Assembly: GCA_964601515.1 (NCBI GenBank)
Contig: CAZRNU010000030.1
Coordinates: 1 to 26,764 of the forward strand
Source: PWND01 sp964601515
Lineage (GTDB): Bacteria > Bacteroidota > Bacteroidia > Bacteroidales > UBA7960
DNA length: 26,764 nucleotides
Direction: 5' to 3'
The stretch's first letter is position 1, and each line of letters begins with the position of its first letter. Both the position numbers and the translations under genes were made by a program. Below the pieces are notes generated by a model. The model did not search any database. It was not told where the DNA came from and saw nothing but the letters and a program-made list of their open reading frames with translations. Positions 15,188 to 22,925 of the stretch are shown piece after piece.

Positions 15188-17161
15188 ATGAGAGCGCGAA
15201 CATCTATATTAGTCTTGTTGGTATTTTTATTATTTTCTTCATTTCAAGCACAACAGCAGGATAAATCACCAGAAGAAATTAGAGCTGAATACTTGCTTTA
15301 TATAGTAAACAATATTAAATGGCCAAATGAGGCTGAGTTTAACGTTTTTACAATAGGTGTGCTTGAGCATGAGCCTATGATTTCACGTGAACTGGTTAAA
15401 CAGGCTGCCAATAGAAAAACCTCTACAGGTAAGCAAATAAAAATTGTAAGGTTTCCTGATCTTGAAAGCATTGTGCCAACTCAAATGCTTTATATCAACA
15501 GAAATGAAGGATATGATATATCGGTAGTGTTAAGAAGCATAACCGGTAAACGTACTTTACTTATTTCAGAAAATTATGAGTTTCAAACTTCAATGATAAA
15601 TTTTATAATTCTTGACAATGTTTTAAGATTTGAAATCAATATTGCAAGGATGGAAAATGAAGGTTTGAAAGCAGAGCCATTATTTTCTGCTAAATCTGTA
15701 AAAAGCGAGTCAGACTGGATTAATCTTTTTCATCAGATTGAAACTATGTTGTTTAAAGAAAAGGAAACTGTTGAAAGGCAAAACGTTCAGATTGAAGAGC
15801 AACAGGCTGTAATTAAATCTCAGATAGAAACAATAACTACTCAAAATCAGGAAATAGAAAGACAGAGACAAGAGATTGCAGAACAGCTTGAAAAATTGCA
15901 AAAGTTGGATGTTCTGATAGGAAAAAGAGAAAAAGAAATAGTTAAAGCAATGCGGATTCTGGAAGAACAAAACTCTCAAATTGCACAAAGTATTGAAAAA
16001 ATTAAACTTGCCGAGGAAGATTTAAAAACAAAAACTTTGGAGATTGAGCAGAAAGAAATATTAATTGCAAAACAAGACAATCAAATTTATGCACAACTTC
16101 AGGAAATTGAGCAGCAGAAGTTGATTATAGCAATGGCTATTACCTTGAGTATATTTCTTATCGGACTGGGATATTTTATCTTTAGAAGTTATCTGATTAA
16201 AAAAAGAGCAAATAAACTACTACAACAAAAAAACGATGAGATTAAAAAGCAGAGAGATGAAATAGAAGTTCAGAGAAATATAGCAATTGAACAACGCGAC
16301 GTTATAGCCAAACAAAACAAAAATATTCAGGATAGTATAAACTATGCCAGAAGAATTCAGGAAGCAGTTTTACCACCAAAGGAAATTCTTCTAAGCGAAC
16401 TGAAAAGCTACTTTATATTAAACAAACCCAAAGAAGTTGTTAGTGGCGACTATTACTGGATGGCATCTAAGAATGAAAATCTAATTATTGCCGCTGCCGA
16501 CTGTACCGGTCATGGAGTCCCGGGTGCTTTTATGAGTATGCTTGGAGTTGCTTTTCTAAATGAGATTGTTAACAAAGTAGATGAGCTTCAATCTGATCAG
16601 ATACTAAATATGCTCAGGGATTATGTAATAAATTCCTTGCGACAAACGGGGAGGTCGGGAGAAGCCAATGACGGGATGGACATAGCCTTATGCATATTGA
16701 ATACTAAAACGATGGAAGTTCAATATTCAGGTGCAAATAATCCAATGTACATAGTAAGGCCTATTTCTAATATGGAAAAAGAATTTGAACTTTATGAGAA
16801 GTATCAGCTTATGAAGGAATCAGACACTCATTATTTATTCAGAATAAAAGCCGACCTAATGCCTGTGGCTATTCACAGAAGAGCAACAACACCATTTACA
16901 AAGCATAACTTTAAGCTTAAGCATGGTGATACATTTTATATATTTTCTGATGGTTTTATTGACCAATTTGGAGGTCCTGAAGGAAAAAGGTACGGTAGCT
17001 CAGGGTTTGCACAAAAATTACTGGATGTTCAACCACTAATCATGGAAGAGCAGATGAAAGAGTTAGATAATGAAAACGAAATATGGAAGCAAACCCCGGA
17101 TAAAAATGGTAAAGTAAATCACCAAATTGATGATATACTAATTATCGGAGTAAGGCTTTAA
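15188..17161 (+). CDS. YfiR-domain sensor with cytoplasmic PP2C/SpoIIE serine phosphatase
   Basis: A 657-residue membrane protein that appears to turn a periplasmic signal into protein dephosphorylation. Order of parts: signal peptide (1-21); a YfiR/DUF4154-like domain at about 30-165 (YLLYIVNNIKWPN, then IGVLEHEP, LLISE, and INFIILDNVLRFEIN); a long coiled coil (about 185-310); one membrane helix (about 313-333); a second coiled coil (340-380); and a PP2C phosphatase domain (385-657). Metal-binding acidic residues are visible in SGDYYW (D421), ADCTGHGVPGAFM (D438), SDGFID (D588) and HQIDDI (D648-D649). SpoIIE-type phosphatases usually act on anti-sigma antagonists, but no such partner is nearby. 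YfiR domains normally occur in separate periplasmic proteins that control membrane-bound cyclases. It converges with the lipoprotein gene with one base between stop codons. Confidence 0.88.
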   Translation: MRARTSILVLLVFLLFSSFQAQQQDKSPEEIRAEYLLYIVNNIKWPNEAEFNVFTIGVLEHEPMISRELVKQAANRKTSTGKQIKIVRFPDLESIVPTQMLYINRNEGYDISVVLRSITGKRTLLISENYEFQTSMINFIILDNVLRFEINIARMENEGLKAEPLFSAKSVKSESDWINLFHQIETMLFKEKETVERQNVQIEEQQAVIKSQIETITTQNQEIERQRQEIAEQLEKLQKLDVLIGKREKEIVKAMRILEEQNSQIAQSIEKIKLAEEDLKTKTLEIEQKEILIAKQDNQIYAQLQEIEQQKLIIAMAITLSIFLIGLGYFIFRSYLIKKRANKLLQQKNDEIKKQRDEIEVQRNIAIEQRDVIAKQNKNIQDSINYARRIQEAVLPPKEILLSELKSYFILNKPKEVVSGDYYWMASKNENLIIAAADCTGHGVPGAFMSMLGVAFLNEIVNKVDELQSDQILNMLRDYVINSLRQTGRSGEANDGMDIALCILNTKTMEVQYSGANNPMYIVRPISNMEKEFELYEKYQLMKESDTHYLFRIKADLMPVAIHRRATTPFTKHNFKLKHGDTFYIFSDGFIDQFGGPEGKRYGSSGFAQKLLDVQPLIMEEQMKELDNENEIWKQTPDKNGKVNHQIDDILIIGVRL

Positions 17162-17162
17162 A

Positions 17163-17393
17163 TTATTCACACTCGTAAACTGTTCTTATTCCTGAAGGGT
17201 CGGTATCTTCAGTGCCTTCAATGGCATATAATGCCGCATCGCAATACTCACCAACAGAAACACGACTTTCTTCAACACCTTGAGCATTGTATGTAACAAT
17301 ATAACATTCTTTGCAGAAAGGCTCAATTTCACATGCTGTTAAACCAAACAAAAAACTAACAAGTGCTAAGATAAAAAGTACACGATTTTTCAT
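17163..17393 (-). CDS. Small lipoprotein of unknown function
   Basis: A 76-residue product with a lipoprotein signal ending LTAC (Cys at about residue 21). The short mature part holds four further cysteines (two in FCKECY, one in GEYCDAA and one near the end in YECE), which could form two disulfides. I do not recognise a family. It has its own promoter and faces the phosphatase gene head-on. Confidence 0.8.
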   Translation of the reverse strand: MKNRVLFILALVSFLFGLTACEIEPFCKECYIVTYNAQGVEESRVSVGEYCDAALYAIEGTEDTDPSGIRTVYECE

Positions 17394-17424
17394 AATTGTA
17401 GATTTTATAAGAGTTATTCTAAGG

Positions 17425-17455
17425 CAAATATAATGTTTTTGTTTTGTTTAATAAA
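17425..17455 (-). promoter_or_regulatory. Bacteroidota-type promoter of the small lipoprotein gene
   Basis: On the minus strand TTTA (17455-17452) is followed after 19 bases by TATATTTG (17432-17425), one mismatch from TTTG-N19-TAnnTTTG, 31 bases before the ATG at 17393. Confidence 0.62.
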
Positions 17456-17501
17456 AAATCAATTTTTAAAACAAGATTGATGATACTGTTTTAATAAATG
17501 C

Positions 17502-17598
17502 AAAACAAAAGAGACTCCGGAGGAAAACAAAAGAGACGCCGGAGGAAAACAAAAGAGACTCCGAAGGAAAACAAAAGAGACTCCGGAGGAAAACAAAA
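17502..17598. repeat. 22-bp tandem repeat built from a terminator half
   Basis: Four full 22-bp units (17502-17523, 17524-17545, 17546-17567, 17568-17589) and a partial fifth differ at only one or two positions. On the minus strand each contains a GG(A/C)GTCTCTTTTGTTTT segment, the same as the 3' arm plus T-tract of the hairpin at 17599-17621. Most units also hold the palindrome CTCCGGAG or a close variant. A 22-base period cannot keep a reading frame, so the array is non-coding. Confidence 0.92.
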
Positions 17599-17623
17599 GA
17601 GACGCCAGGCATGGCGTCTCTAC
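17590..17623 (-). terminator. Hairpin terminator with GTAGAGACG-type arms
   Basis: AGAGACGCC (17599-17607) and GGCGTCTCT (17613-17621) form a perfect 9-bp stem around a 6-base loop. On the minus strand the stem is followed by TTTTGTTTT, as in a rho-independent terminator, 23 bases past the stop of the thioredoxin-fold gene at 17646. The arm sequence resembles the GTAGAGACG/CGTCTCTAC palindromes that I recall as dispersed repeats in several bacterial phyla. Confidence 0.78.
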
Positions 17624-17645
17624 AGGTGATTACAAATATTGAATA

Positions 17646-18248
17646 TTATTTTTTGACTTTGATGGTGCAACCAATTGCTTTGGTTTCTGTTATTGGGGGT
17701 TTTTTACCCGCTAAAAGCGCATCAATTGCATTTTCGAGATATTTTTCTGTTACTGCAGATTCATCTCGTGAATTATCATCAATTGCACCTATGTATTCTA
17801 CAATAAGATCGTTTCCTTTTTTACTCAACAGATATACGTGAGGAGTACGAGTAGCTCCATATTTAGGATAAACCTTTTGTCCTTCATCAAAAAGATATAC
17901 AAATGGGAAATTCTTTTCATTTGCTCTTTCAATCATCTTTTCAAAGCTGTCTTGAGGTTGAACCTCCGGGTCGTTTGGGTTTATTGCCACAACAGGAAAA
18001 CCTTTGGGTGCATATTTATTGTGAAGAGCAATCATTCTGTCTTCATAGGCTACAACAAAAGGACAATGATTGCAGGAGAAAATTACTACAAACCCTTTTG
18101 CATCGTTAAAGTTGGCTAATGAAACCATTTTGCCATCTACATTTTTAAGAGAGAAGTCGGTTGCTTTGTCGCCAATGTTATAACCTTGGCCAATTGCCGA
18201 AGCTGTGTATATTATCACAGCGAAGAAAAATATTGATAGATTTTTCAT
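17646..18248 (-). CDS. Exported thioredoxin-fold protein (AhpC/TSA-type, peroxiredoxin-like)
   Basis: A 200-residue protein with an N-terminal signal peptide (cleavage near the SAIGQG segment) and a thioredoxin fold of the AhpC/TSA superfamily. The segment FSCNHCPF, about residues 58-65, gives a CxxC pair, and the cis-proline TRTPHVYLL lies further on. It probably handles thiol redox reactions in the periplasm; the partner is unknown. It follows the TlpA-like gene by 27 bases on the same strand, so the two form a likely redox operon. Confidence 0.88.
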   Translation of the reverse strand: MKNLSIFFFAVIIYTASAIGQGYNIGDKATDFSLKNVDGKMVSLANFNDAKGFVVIFSCNHCPFVVAYEDRMIALHNKYAPKGFPVVAINPNDPEVQPQDSFEKMIERANEKNFPFVYLFDEGQKVYPKYGATRTPHVYLLSKKGNDLIVEYIGAIDDNSRDESAVTEKYLENAIDALLAGKKPPITETKAIGCTIKVKK

Positions 18249-18275
18249 AATGTAAAGTTTTAGTTATAATTAGAA

Positions 18276-18797
18276 TTAATTTAAAAATTTCGTAACCATC
18301 TCTTCCAGCTCTTCATATGATAACTCTTTTTCATAAAATTCATACTTGCTTTTGTTGTATATAATTGTTGCCGGAATAGCACCTGTCCACTCAGGATTAA
18401 CCAAATCTATCCACTTATTTTCATTGGGATCGTTTAGCATAATTACCTCCGAAAGAATATTCTTTTCTTTAACAAATGGTAGTAATCTTGTTTCGTATTG
18501 ATTTGGGAAGTCTAAACTTATTAAATAAATTTTTAGTTTTTCTTTAGAATATTTTTTTCCAATTTCTTCAAAATATGGAATCTCTTTAATACAGGGTGAA
18601 CACCATGTCGCCCAAAAATTAATCAAATATGTTGTATCATTATTTTTTTCTAATAACGGCTTTATAAAATCGAAATCAACAATAGGAATCTCCGAGTTAA
18701 AAACTTTTCCTTGTGATTTATCAATGTTATTACATGATAATGCATAAAATACAGCAAATAAAGCAATAATAACTATGGTAAGTCTTTGGTTTTTCAT
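18276..18797 (-). CDS. TlpA-like thioredoxin lipoprotein
   Basis: A 173-residue protein with a lipoprotein-type signal ending ALSC (Cys at about residue 22), so it is anchored in the cell envelope. The thioredoxin-fold part has the WATWCSPC active site and the cis-proline segment GAIPATI. TlpA/ResA-type proteins reduce disulfides in exported proteins or cytochrome c. It is the first gene of a two-gene unit with the AhpC/TSA-like gene and is divergent from rpmG. Confidence 0.9.
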   Translation of the reverse strand: MKNQRLTIVIIALFAVFYALSCNNIDKSQGKVFNSEIPIVDFDFIKPLLEKNNDTTYLINFWATWCSPCIKEIPYFEEIGKKYSKEKLKIYLISLDFPNQYETRLLPFVKEKNILSEVIMLNDPNENKWIDLVNPEWTGAIPATIIYNKSKYEFYEKELSYEELEEMVTKFLN

Positions 18798-18867
18798 AAT
18801 TTTGCATTTATAAAAATACTAACAGTTTTTTTTCAGGATTGTTTATAAAAAATATTTTATGATAATA

Positions 18868-18898
18868 TTTGATTTATAAGATATTAAATGTATCTTTG
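18868..18898 (+). promoter_or_regulatory. Consensus Bacteroidota promoter of rpmG
   Basis: TTTG at 18868-18871 is followed after exactly 19 bases by TATCTTTG at 18891-18898. Both boxes match TTTG-N19-TAnnTTTG without mismatch, 28 bases upstream of the rpmG ATG. This is the clearest promoter in the window. Confidence 0.88.
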
Positions 18899-18926
18899 CG
18901 TCCTGAAAAAATAATACGAATATACA

Positions 18927-19115
18927 ATGGGAAAAAAACAGAAAGACGCACGCGGACAGATTATTCTGGAGTGTACAGAGCATAAAGAAAGTGGAATGCC
19001 TGGTACTTCTAGGTATATTTCAACTAAGAACAGGAAGAATACACCTGAAAGGCTGGAAGTTAAAAAATACAATCCTATTCTTAGGAAAATGACTATTCAC
19101 AGAGAAATTAAATAA
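18927..19115 (+). CDS. rpmG: 50S ribosomal protein L33
   Basis: The 62-residue basic protein matches L33, with ISTKNRKNTPERLEVKKYNP and the C-terminal TIHREIK. It contains only one cysteine, so it is the zinc-free form. It is the first gene of a unit with DUF4295, 8 bases apart. In many Bacteroidota rpmB (L28) comes directly before rpmG, but here a full promoter takes that place and rpmB must lie elsewhere. Confidence 0.95.
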   Translation: MGKKQKDARGQIILECTEHKESGMPGTSRYISTKNRKNTPERLEVKKYNPILRKMTIHREIK

Positions 19116-19123
19116 TTTGAATT

Positions 19124-19279
19124 ATGGCAAAGAAAGTAGTTGCAACGCTTAAAACGGATACCGGCAAAGGCTTTGCGAAAGTTATAAAAATGGAAAAATC
19201 GGCTAAAACGGGCGCTTATACTTTTAAAGAAGATATCATTGCTTCTGATAAAGTTAAAGATTACTTTACGAAGAAGTAA
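19124..19279 (+). CDS. DUF4295 small basic protein
   Basis: A 51-residue lysine-rich protein (MAKKVVATLKTDTGKGFAKV at the start, ending DYFTKK). It matches the Bacteroidota-specific DUF4295 family, regularly found between rpmG and ftsY. Its conserved place beside ribosomal genes and its charge suggest a ribosome-associated role, but none is established. The stop is followed by a strong terminator. Confidence 0.9.
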   Translation: MAKKVVATLKTDTGKGFAKVIKMEKSAKTGAYTFKEDIIASDKVKDYFTKK

Positions 19280-19300
19280 TTCCGTTAGTGATTTTTTGAG

Positions 19301-19338
19301 AAATCAGGTTTGGGATAAGTTTCCGAACCTGATTTTTT
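19301..19338 (+). terminator. Rho-independent terminator after rpmG-DUF4295
   Basis: AAATCAGGTT (19301-19310) pairs with AACCTGATTT (19326-19335), and a few further pairs extend the stem to a short loop; T-run follows. It separates the ribosomal unit from ftsY. Confidence 0.88.
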
Positions 19339-19372
19339 ATTTGATAAAAGCCGCTTATTTGCTTAATTTAGT

Positions 19373-19380
19373 TACTTTTG
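19373..19380 (+). promoter_or_regulatory. Probable -7 element for ftsY-rimO
   Basis: TACTTTTG matches TAnnTTTG and lies 20 bases before the ftsY ATG, just after the terminator. No TTTG occurs at the 19-base spacing, so only a half-site is supported. Confidence 0.45.
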
Positions 19381-19399
19381 GTGACAAATAAATTTGGAA

Positions 19400-20356
19400 A
19401 TGGGACTATTTGATATTTTTTCTAAAAATAAAGAAGAGAAGCTTAAGGAAGGGATGAGTAAAACCCGTGAAACGTTTTTGGGAAAGATTGGCAAGGCAAT
19501 TATCGGTAAGTCTTCCGTTGATGCCGATGTGCTTGATAATCTTGAAGAAGCTCTTGTAACAAGTGATGTTGGAGTTGAAACTACACTTAGAATTATTGAA
19601 CGCATTGAGAAAAGGGTCGCAAAGGATAAGTACGTTGGGGCAGATGAATTAAACAGAATTCTTAAGGAAGAAATTTCTGCACTCTTACTCGAAAACAAAT
19701 CTGCCGGCTTAAATCAGTTTACAAATTCTGATATGCCAAATCCTTATGTTATAATGGTTGTTGGGGTTAATGGCGTTGGAAAAACTACTACAATTGCAAA
19801 ACTTGCAAATAAATTTACTCAAGCAGGGAAAAAAGTTGTTTTGGGAGCTGCTGATACATTTAGGGCTGCAGCCGTTGGTCAATTAAAGATTTGGGCAGAT
19901 AGGGCAAATGTTCCTATCGTTGAACAGGGGATGGGAGCTGACCCGGCTTCGGTTGCTTTTGATACCGTTGATTATGCTAAGAAGAATAATATTGATGTTG
20001 TAATTGTTGATACTGCAGGTCGCTTGCATAATAAAACAAATCTAATGAATGAGCTTTCGAAGATTAAAAGGGTTATGACCAAAATCGTACCTGAAGCTCC
20101 TCACGAAATACTTTTGGTATTGGATGGCTCTACAGGTCAGAACGCTTTTGAACAGGCAAAGCAATTTACTAGTGCTACAGAAGTTAATGCCCTTGCAATT
20201 ACAAAGCTCGATGGAACCGCTAAAGGTGGTGTGGTAATTGGGATTAGCGACCAATTTAAAATTCCGGTTAAATATATTGGCGTTGGAGAGGGAATAGACG
20301 ACCTTCAGCTGTTTGACAGGGAAGCTTTTGTTGAAACTTTGTTTGAAAGACTGTGA
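19400..20356 (+). CDS. ftsY: Signal recognition particle receptor FtsY
   Basis: FtsY is the SRP receptor GTPase that brings ribosome-SRP complexes to the membrane. The 318-residue product has the NG architecture: a helical N domain, then GVNGVGKTTTIAKLA (G1), DTFRAAAVGQLKIWA, DTAGRL (G3) and TKLDGTAKGG (G4). It lacks the long acidic A domain of E. coli FtsY, as is common. I start at the ATG at 19400 (MGLFDIFSKNKEEKL); a TTG two codons upstream is less likely. It overlaps rimO by four bases. Confidence 0.97.
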   Translation: MGLFDIFSKNKEEKLKEGMSKTRETFLGKIGKAIIGKSSVDADVLDNLEEALVTSDVGVETTLRIIERIEKRVAKDKYVGADELNRILKEEISALLLENKSAGLNQFTNSDMPNPYVIMVVGVNGVGKTTTIAKLANKFTQAGKKVVLGAADTFRAAAVGQLKIWADRANVPIVEQGMGADPASVAFDTVDYAKKNNIDVVIVDTAGRLHNKTNLMNELSKIKRVMTKIVPEAPHEILLVLDGSTGQNAFEQAKQFTSATEVNALAITKLDGTAKGGVVIGISDQFKIPVKYIGVGEGIDDLQLFDREAFVETLFERL

Positions 20357-21645
20357 GAAAAAAAACTGTAAACATAATCACTCTTGGTTGTTCGAAAAAT
20401 CTAGTTGATTCTGAAAAAATACTCGGACAGCTTAGTCCTCAAAAATTTAATCTTTATCACGATTCGGATAAACATGCCGATATAGTTATAATTAATACTT
20501 GTGGATTTATTAATGATGCAAAAGAGGAAAGCATAGATACTATTCTTTTAAATGTTGAGGCAAAGAAAAGGGGTCTGGTAAAGAAAGTAATTGTTACCGG
20601 TTGTTTGTCTCAAAGATATCAAAACGAGCTTATCAAAGAAATTCCGGAAGTTGATGCATGGTTTGGAAGCGACGAAGCTGCAAAACTGTTTGAGTATATC
20701 AAGCAAGATTATAATCAGGATTTAGATGATAGATTAGTTACAACACCTTCTCATTATGCATATTTGAAAATTTCCGAAGGTTGCGATAGGTTTTGTGCTT
20801 TTTGCGCTATTCCTTTAATTAGAGGTGTTTATAGGTCGCTGCCGGTTGAAAGGCTTGTTAAAGAAGCTGAAATGCTTGCATCTAAAGGTGTAAAAGAGTT
20901 GTTGCTTGTGGCCCAGGATCTGAATTATTACGGATTTGACTTGGAAGGCAAGAAGCTTTTGGCAGCCCTGCTGATAGAATTGTCTAAAATTAAAGGTATA
21001 GAATGGATAAGATTACACTATGCATATCCACAGGGATTTCCTGATGATGTTATAAAGATTATGGCTGCTAATCCAAAGATTTGTAAATATTTAGATATTC
21101 CGCTACAGCATATCAATGATCGCATTCTCAGTCAAATGCGCCGTGGTCACGATAAAAAAGCTACTCTTAAGCTAATTTCCGACCTTCGGGAAAAAGTTCC
21201 GGGAATTGCTATTAGAACAACAATGATGGTCGGATTTCCGGGTGAGACAAAGGAAGAATTTAATGAATTGATTGAGTTTGTAAAAATTGCTAAGTTTGAA
21301 AGATTAGGAGTTTTTACATATTCACCCGAGGAAGGAACATCAGCATTTGAACTTCAAGATGATGTGCCTGATAAAACAAAAAAAGTGAGAGCTGATAAAT
21401 TAATGGCGATTCAGCAAAAGATATCATTGGAGAATAATGAAGCAAAAGTTGGGAGTATCTATAAAGTGTTAATTGATAAAGAAGATAATGAGTTTTTTGT
21501 TGGAAGAACAGAATACGACTCTCCTGAAATTGATAATGAGGTTTTAGTTTCGAAAAATATCTCTTTGAAAGTAGGCGAATTTGTTAATGTGAAAATTACA
21601 GATGCCTCTGAATTTGAGTTATATGCTGATGTAGTAAAAAAATAA
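20353..21645 (+). CDS. rimO: Ribosomal protein S12 methylthiotransferase RimO
   Basis: RimO is a radical SAM enzyme that adds a methylthio group to the conserved aspartate of ribosomal protein S12. The 430-residue product has the three-cysteine N-terminal domain (LGCSKN, NTCGF, TGCLSQR), the radical SAM CxxxCxxC in CDRFCAFC, the IRTTMMVGFPGET segment and a C-terminal TRAM domain. It starts with GTG at 20353, within the GTGA overlap with the ftsY stop, which implies translational coupling. Confidence 0.96.
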   Translation: MRKKTVNIITLGCSKNLVDSEKILGQLSPQKFNLYHDSDKHADIVIINTCGFINDAKEESIDTILLNVEAKKRGLVKKVIVTGCLSQRYQNELIKEIPEVDAWFGSDEAAKLFEYIKQDYNQDLDDRLVTTPSHYAYLKISEGCDRFCAFCAIPLIRGVYRSLPVERLVKEAEMLASKGVKELLLVAQDLNYYGFDLEGKKLLAALLIELSKIKGIEWIRLHYAYPQGFPDDVIKIMAANPKICKYLDIPLQHINDRILSQMRRGHDKKATLKLISDLREKVPGIAIRTTMMVGFPGETKEEFNELIEFVKIAKFERLGVFTYSPEEGTSAFELQDDVPDKTKKVRADKLMAIQQKISLENNEAKVGSIYKVLIDKEDNEFFVGRTEYDSPEIDNEVLVSKNISLKVGEFVNVKITDASEFELYADVVKK

Positions 21646-21661
21646 TATTGAAATTGATCTC

Positions 21662-22303
21662 ATGAGAAATATATTAGAACAACGAACCAAAGGAGCTGAA
21701 ATATTCAATAGTGTTACTCATGGCATTGGTATTGGATTGGCAATCGCAGCAACTGTGTTGTTGATTGTTAGGGCTGTTATGTACGGCTCAGTTTGGCACA
21801 TTGTTTCTTTCAGTATTTTTGGTTTTGGAATGATACTATTATACACATCATCAACTTTATTTCATGGAACATATAATCCCAGACTAAAATATAAGCTTAA
21901 TAAACTTGATCATTCTTCAATTTATATTCTTATAGCTGCTACATATACCCCAATAACTTTTACGACTTTATATGGAGCGTTTGGATGGGTAGTTTTTGGA
22001 ATTATTTGGGGGCTTGCAATTGCCGGTGTAGTATTTAAAATTTGGTTTTATTCTTCTAAGTGGCGATTGCTTTCCGCAATTTTGTACGTTATAATGGGGT
22101 GGGTTATCATTATTGCAATTGTGCCGGTTATTAAAAATACTCCTCCATTAACATTATGGTTTCTTCTGTCAGGATGCCTCAGCTATACATTTTCTCCTGT
22201 CTTTTATCTCTGGAGGTCTAAGCCTTATATGCATGGATTTTTCCACATCCTTATTTTGGTTGGAACTATTTGTCACTTCTTTGGATTTTGGTTTTTGATA
22301 TAG
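21662..22303 (+). CDS. Hemolysin III family (YqfA-like) membrane protein
   Basis: A 213-residue protein with seven predicted membrane helices of the hemolysin III/PAQR superfamily. Conserved family histidines and motifs are visible: SVTHGIGIG, SSTLFHGTY, LDHSSIYILIAATYTP and, near the end, the HGFFHILILVG segment. The name is historic; PAQR proteins are predicted metal-dependent membrane hydrolases, and no toxin activity should be assumed. It follows rimO by 16 bases and may share its transcript. Confidence 0.9.
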   Translation: MRNILEQRTKGAEIFNSVTHGIGIGLAIAATVLLIVRAVMYGSVWHIVSFSIFGFGMILLYTSSTLFHGTYNPRLKYKLNKLDHSSIYILIAATYTPITFTTLYGAFGWVVFGIIWGLAIAGVVFKIWFYSSKWRLLSAILYVIMGWVIIIAIVPVIKNTPPLTLWFLLSGCLSYTFSPVFYLWRSKPYMHGFFHILILVGTICHFFGFWFLI

Positions 22304-22364
22304 TATAATCATTCTTTAATATTAACCGTTGTTTCAGGCCTTGTAAATTCCGGTTAGATTAAAT

Positions 22365-22856
22365 TTATCGTTCTAGTTCTAATATTTCTAAATCTTTCAT
22401 AATGTTTCCATCTATTACCAGTCTGATCATGGTTGCTATATTATGCATTCCTCTATTTCCGGCAGCACCGGGATTTATATGAAGCAGATTGTATTTTTTG
22501 TCATTCATAACTTTTAAAATATGAGAATGCCCGCTAATGAATAATTTTGGTGGGTTGCTTTTTAGAATTTGTTTGACTTTCTCTTCGTATTTATTTGGAT
22601 ATCCTCCAATATGCGTTATAAGAACATCAACGCTTTCACATGTGAATCTTTGAAATTCCGGAAATTTTCTTTGAATTTCATAATCATCAATATTCCCATG
22701 AACTGCAATTAGTGGTTTGAATGCCTCAAGTTCATAAACTACTTCCATACTTCCAATATCGCCGGCATGCCAAATCTCATCCACCTCTTTAAAAAATTCA
22801 TAGAGTTTAGGATTAATAAATCCATGCGTATCTGATATAATGCCAATCTTTTTCAT
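22365..22856 (-). CDS. YfcE/MJ0936-like metallophosphoesterase
   Basis: A 163-residue phosphodiesterase of the calcineurin-like superfamily. Metal-binding motifs are complete: DTHG near residue 9, HAGDIG, HGNIDD and, towards the C-terminus, GHSH. The size and motifs match YfcE-type enzymes that hydrolyse phosphodiester bonds; the natural substrate is unknown. It converges with the hemolysin III gene, and it starts just outside the CTTAAC array that separates it from the upstream coiled-coil gene. Confidence 0.92.
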   Translation of the reverse strand: MKKIGIISDTHGFINPKLYEFFKEVDEIWHAGDIGSMEVVYELEAFKPLIAVHGNIDDYEIQRKFPEFQRFTCESVDVLITHIGGYPNKYEEKVKQILKSNPPKLFISGHSHILKVMNDKKYNLLHINPGAAGNRGMHNIATMIRLVIDGNIMKDLEILELER

Positions 22857-22865
22857 AATATAATT

Positions 22866-22925
22866 CTTAACCTTAACCTTAACCTTAACCTTAACCTTAA
22901 CCTCAACCTTAACCTTAACCTCAAA
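22866..22925. repeat. CTTAAC hexamer tandem array
   Basis: Nine complete units and a partial tenth of CTTAAC, with two units changed to CTCAAC or CTCAAA, fill nearly all of the gap between the phosphodiesterase start (22856) and the coiled-coil gene stop (22926). The same unit forms the array at 26710-26764. Confidence 0.95.

Noticed and set aside
17611..17841. Plus-strand frame starting within the palindrome
   Set aside because: It overlaps the thioredoxin-fold gene on the other strand and has no family resemblance.
22866..22925. Telomere or CRISPR-like array
   Set aside because: CTTAAC units resemble telomere hexamers only loosely, occur inside a gene-dense region and have no spacers or cas genes. 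They are simple tandem repeats.
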